DNA of 9,038 nt from Burkholderiales bacterium (GTDB lineage Bacteria; Pseudomonadota; Gammaproteobacteria; Burkholderiales; Usitatibacteraceae), in the NCBI GenBank assembly GCA_014378085.1, contig JACMOJ010000468.1, positions 1 through 9,038 on the forward strand. Direction: 5' to 3'. The notes below the pieces were generated by a model. The model did not search any database. It saw only the letters and a program-made list of their open reading frames with translations, and was not told the DNA's origin. The first letter of the stretch is position 1. Each line of letters begins with the position of its first letter. The translations under genes and the position numbers were made by a program. Shown piece after piece: positions 6,709-9,038 of the stretch.

Positions 6709-7737
6709 ATGACAACGCAGATACTGCTGGGGCCCGTAATGGGCGATGTTGAAGGTCTTGTGCTGACGGATGCTGACCGCGCGCGTCTGATGCATCCGTT
6801 GATGGGGGGTGTGATATTTTTTGCCCGCAACTACGCTAATCCCGAGCAGATCAAGGCGTTGGCCGCTTCGATCCGCGAATTGCGATCGCCGCATTTGATG
6901 ATTGTGGTGGATCACGAGGGCGGCCGCGTGCAGCGTTTCCGTGACGGGTTCACCGCCATACCGGCGATGCGAACACTCGGCGAACGATGGCAAGCAAACC
7001 CTGCGGAGGCGAGCAAACTCGCGCGAGCAGTCGGGATTGTGATCGGCACGGAAATGGCGGCGCATGGACTTGATTTTTCGTTTGCACCGGTACTTGATCT
7101 CGACTGGGGTGAATCGACCGTGATTGGTGATCGTTCGTTTGGTCGAGATCCAAAGATTGTCGCCGCGATTGCCGGCGAAGTGATGGCCGGTTTGGCGGAG
7201 GTCGGTGTTGCGTCGTGTGCAAAACACTTCCCCGGGCACGGCTTTGTCAAAGCGGATTCGCACCATGAGATCCCGCGCGATTCACGCACATTTGCCGAGA
7301 TTGCCGACGACGACATGCTGCCGTTCAAATTGCTGGCAGACAAATTTGATTCCGTCATGCCCGCGCACATTATTTTTGAAGAAGTGGATGCGATGCCGGC
7401 CGGATTCTCATCCCATTGGCTGAAGAATGTATTGCGCGAGCAGCTCGGGTTTCAAGGCGTGATTTTTTCTGACGACCTGACGATGGAAGGTGCCTCGGTA
7501 GTTGGCGGAGATGTGGCGCGCGCGATGGCGGCCCTGAATGCGGGATGCGATATGGTGTTGCTGTGTAACGATCAGGTGCGTTGTGGTGCCTTGCTGGCTG
7601 GATTAGTGGCGGAGGGCGTTGCTGCGACCGAGGCTCGCTCTCACCACCTCATGCGGATGCACGCGAAGAAAGCTGTTTCGCTGACCGATCCAGCCTACCT
7701 TCAGGCTAAGGCTGCCGTCGCCACGCTTGGCGGATAG
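6709..7737 (+). CDS. nagZ: Beta-N-acetylhexosaminidase NagZ (GH3)
   Basis: Cytoplasmic glycoside hydrolase family 3 enzyme that removes N-acetylglucosamine from anhydro-muropeptides in peptidoglycan recycling. In species with inducible AmpC its products affect beta-lactamase regulation; no ampC or ampR is present here. The product is 342 aa, normal for the single-domain proteobacterial NagZ. Motifs in order are GGVIFFARNY (33-42), VDHEGGRVQRF (67-77), and KHFPGHG (172-178) with the catalytic Asp183-Ser-His185 dyad. FSDDLTMEGA follows at 253-262, where the first Asp (255) is the expected nucleophile. All key residues are present. It starts 26 nt after acpS with only a weak AGG-type ribosome site. 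An ATG at 6688 is quickly followed by an in-frame TAG, which rules it out. earP follows after 16 nt. Confidence 0.95.
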   Translation: MTTQILLGPVMGDVEGLVLTDADRARLMHPLMGGVIFFARNYANPEQIKALAASIRELRSPHLMIVVDHEGGRVQRFRDGFTAIPAMRTLGERWQANPAEASKLARAVGIVIGTEMAAHGLDFSFAPVLDLDWGESTVIGDRSFGRDPKIVAAIAGEVMAGLAEVGVASCAKHFPGHGFVKADSHHEIPRDSRTFAEIADDDMLPFKLLADKFDSVMPAHIIFEEVDAMPAGFSSHWLKNVLREQLGFQGVIFSDDLTMEGASVVGGDVARAMAALNAGCDMVLLCNDQVRCGALLAGLVAEGVAATEARSHHLMRMHAKKAVSLTDPAYLQAKAAVATLGG

Positions 7738-7743
7738 GGACAT

Positions 7744-7756
7744 AGGGGCCTTCATG
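7744..7756 (+). promoter_or_regulatory. Ribosome binding site deciding the earP start
   Basis: AGGGG at 7744-7748 lies 5 nt before ATG 7754-7756. This favours ATG 7754 over the in-frame TTG at 7727, which would overlap the end of nagZ. Confidence 0.65.
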
Positions 7757-8869
7757 CACGTCGCGGGCGATGGCTGTGGCGATGGCTGTGCCGGTGTTCG
7801 GCGTTGCGATATCTACTGCCGCGTCGTCGACAACTTTGGCGACATTGGTGTGGTGTGGCGACTGGCACGGCAGTTGGCCGATGAGTTCGGCTGGCGAGTG
7901 CGTGTGGTTGTCGATGATTTAGACGCTTTTCGCGTTATCGAGCCGAACATTAATTTGGCCAAACCCAAGCAACGGCGGGGTTCTACGGAGATTTTTGCTT
8001 GGAAATGCCCGCCGATAGGCGATTCTTCCGATGTTGTGATTGAGGCGTTTGGCTGCGAATTGCCAGAAATCGTTGTCACTTCGAAGGCGGCCCAACATCC
8101 GCATCCGGTCTGGGTGAATCTCGAATATCTGAGCGCCGAATCGTGGGTGACGGCGCATCATTTGCTGCCATCCCGCCATCCGCAGTTGGGGTTTACGAAG
8201 ACATTTTTCTTTCCTGGGTTTGGCGCTGACACCGGTGGGCTGCTACGTGAGCGCACTGTCAGCCTGCCTTCGGCACCCACAAATCTGCACCTCGCCCGGC
8301 TGAAGGTATTCATGTTCGGCTACGATTTGCCGGGCAGCCATGCGGTGGCGGCAGCCGTGGCCAGCTCCGTTACGGTGGCGTCACTCACGGTTCCAGAGGG
8401 TGCGCTTGCGCGGCATCTTGCCGATGCGAACTTGCCAACGCTAGAAGTGGCGGCGTTTGTGCCGCAGGTGGCCTTTGATGCCTTGTTGGCGGGCTTCGAC
8501 ATTCTGTTGGTGCGTGGTGAAGATTCGATTGTCCGGGCGATTTGGACCGGAAAGCCGTTTGTTTGGCAAATCTACCCACAGTCGGATCATGCCCATTGGC
8601 CGAAGCTGGAAGCGTTCTTATCAATTTATTGCCGCGGTCTCAGCCCTGCGGCCGAGCGCGGCTTGCGAGGCTTATGGCATCTTTTGAATGACATCCCGTC
8701 TGAGACCGTCGTTGGGGTTTCCGCGTCAGGGCATGTCTGGGAGGATTACGTCACCCACCTGCCAGAACTTGCGCTGCATGCCCACAACTGGGCAGCGGCG
8801 CAGATGAAACTGCCGGATCTCGCCTCGAATCTCGTCGCGTGGGTTGAAAAAAGGTCAAAAACTCCCTAA
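7754..8869 (+). CDS. earP: EF-P arginine rhamnosyltransferase EarP
   Basis: Cytoplasmic glycosyltransferase (GT-B fold) that transfers rhamnose from dTDP-beta-L-rhamnose to the conserved arginine (Arg32 in studied species) of elongation factor P, activating it to relieve ribosome stalling at polyproline. The product is 371 aa. The N-terminal nucleotide is CDIYCRVVDNFGDIGVVWRL, carrying the conserved Asp26 and Asp30. It is followed by VIEAFGCELPE, VNLEYLSAESWV and FFFPGFGADTGGLLRE. The donor-binding block RGEDSIVRAIW with Glu256, and PFVWQIYPQSDHAHWPKLEAF after it, complete the family signature. An N-terminal tail of about 17 residues before CDI contains two GDGC repeats and is longer than in typical homologues. 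ATG 7754 is preferred for its Shine-Dalgarno sequence; no other start codon lies between it and the conserved core. efp is the expected partner and commonly adjacent, but it is not inside the window. Confidence 0.95.
   Translation: MHVAGDGCGDGCAGVRRCDIYCRVVDNFGDIGVVWRLARQLADEFGWRVRVVVDDLDAFRVIEPNINLAKPKQRRGSTEIFAWKCPPIGDSSDVVIEAFGCELPEIVVTSKAAQHPHPVWVNLEYLSAESWVTAHHLLPSRHPQLGFTKTFFFPGFGADTGGLLRERTVSLPSAPTNLHLARLKVFMFGYDLPGSHAVAAAVASSVTVASLTVPEGALARHLADANLPTLEVAAFVPQVAFDALLAGFDILLVRGEDSIVRAIWTGKPFVWQIYPQSDHAHWPKLEAFLSIYCRGLSPAAERGLRGLWHLLNDIPSETVVGVSASGHVWEDYVTHLPELALHAHNWAAAQMKLPDLASNLVAWVEKRSKTP
7767..7790 (+). repeat. Perfect 12-bp tandem duplication in earP
   Basis: GCGATGGCTGTG occurs twice head to tail (7767-7778 and 7779-7790). 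It is in frame and encodes the GDGC-GDGC stretch of the EarP N-terminal tail. It looks like recent slippage, since the two copies are identical. Confidence 0.9.
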
Positions 8870-8878
8870 AATTTAGGG
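8864..8878 (-). terminator. Palindrome over earP stop, possible minus-strand terminator
   Basis: CCCTAAA (8864-8870), one A, and TTTAGGG (8872-8878) form a perfect inverted repeat that includes the earP TAA. As RNA it gives about six pairs and a three-base loop. On the plus strand no T-run follows, so it is weak as an earP terminator. On the minus strand it is followed by two T-runs (complement of the A-runs at 8856-8860 and 8847-8852), so it would better terminate transcription arriving from the right. Confidence 0.3.
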
Positions 8879-8926
8879 CCTTACTGCATATCTTCGCATT
8901 CGTTGCATTAGCCGATCATCGGCATC
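8870..8926. other. Noncoding stretch between earP and repeat array
   Basis: This stretch has no gene. It holds the right arm of the palindrome, two GCATT words (8896-8900 and 8905-8909) and the GC-rich hairpin listed separately. I see no convincing promoter for a downstream gene. Confidence 0.5.
8911..8923. repeat. Short hairpin GCCGAT-C-ATCGGC
   Basis: Six-base arms are separated by one C, giving a possible stem of five pairs with a TCA loop. It ends three bases before the first copy of the 14-bp array. There is no T-tract on either side, so it is not a standard terminator; an operator or structural boundary is possible. Confidence 0.5.
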
Positions 8927-9038
8927 GCAGTTGAACTCACGCAGTTGAACTCACGTAGTTGAACTCACGTAGTTGAACTCACGTAGTTGAACTCATGCAG
9001 TTGAACTCATGCAGTTGAACTCACGTAGTTGAACTCAC
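8927..9038 (+). repeat. Eight tandem copies of a 14-bp direct repeat
   Basis: Consensus GYAGTTGAACTCAY. The copies start at 8927, 8941, 8955, 8969, 8983, 8997, 9011 and 9025. All are exactly 14 bp with no spacers, and the eighth ends at the last base of the window, so the array probably continues. Copies differ only at unit positions 2 and 14, always C or T. The core AGTT-G-AACT is an inverted repeat within each unit. TGA or TAG occurs in every copy, and since 14 is not a multiple of three all frames close, so it is not coding. Confidence 0.97.

Noticed and set aside
7727..7753. TTG start for earP overlapping nagZ
   Set aside because: ATG 7754 has AGGGG at good spacing; the TTG is a rare start with no clear ribosome site, and the added residues match nothing in the family.
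8927..9038. CRISPR array
   Set aside because: The units are 14 bp, contiguous and without unique spacers, and no cas gene is present.
8927..9038. Repeat array as a coding repeat domain
   Set aside because: The unit length is not a multiple of three, and stop codons close all six frames within about three units.

Overview
The window is a housekeeping segment from a proteobacterium, most likely a betaproteobacterium of moderate GC (a little over 50% by eye). All ten recognisable genes lie on the plus strand. The order lepB - DUF4845 - rnc - era - recO - (two extra genes) - pdxJ - acpS - nagZ - earP is the extended lep/rnc operon layout of Betaproteobacteria. The LepB C-terminus (WMNFGSLKRIG), the DUF4845 gene between lepB and rnc, and EarP, the EF-P arginine rhamnosyltransferase, all agree with that. 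No finer taxonomy can be supported from the sequence alone.

Layout. Positions 1-138 hold no gene I can name. Positions 139-5439 carry seven tightly packed genes: lepB, a DUF4845 membrane protein, rnc, era, recO, a DUF1415 protein and a Methyltransf_32-type SAM methyltransferase. Three junctions are 4-nt stop/start overlaps (rnc/era, recO/DUF1415, DUF1415/methyltransferase), which points to one mRNA with translational coupling. A 79-nt gap with an inverted repeat follows. Then comes a second run, pdxJ, acpS, nagZ and earP, with gaps of 16-26 nt. After earP lie a palindrome over its stop codon, a short hairpin, and eight exact-length copies of a 14-bp direct repeat that run to the last base of the window.

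How the genes work together. LepB removes signal peptides. RNase III and Era act in rRNA processing and 30S maturation. RecO loads RecA in recombinational repair. PdxJ makes pyridoxine 5'-phosphate, AcpS activates acyl carrier protein, NagZ recycles peptidoglycan, and EarP modifies elongation factor P. The link is growth and translation rather than one pathway. DUF1415 and the methyltransferase have no assigned function here, but their coupling to recO suggests co-expression with the rRNA maturation and repair genes.

No new multi-gene system is evident. The points worth a second look are: the 14-bp array; a PdxJ of the divergent Xanthomonas/Bacteroidetes-like type; an Era with altered G4 and G5 guanine-recognition motifs; a LepB with an N-terminal membrane extension and an internal Shine-Dalgarno/ATG at the conventional start; the coupled DUF1415-methyltransferase pair between recO and pdxJ; and a Cys/Gly-rich EarP N-terminus built from a perfect 12-bp duplication.
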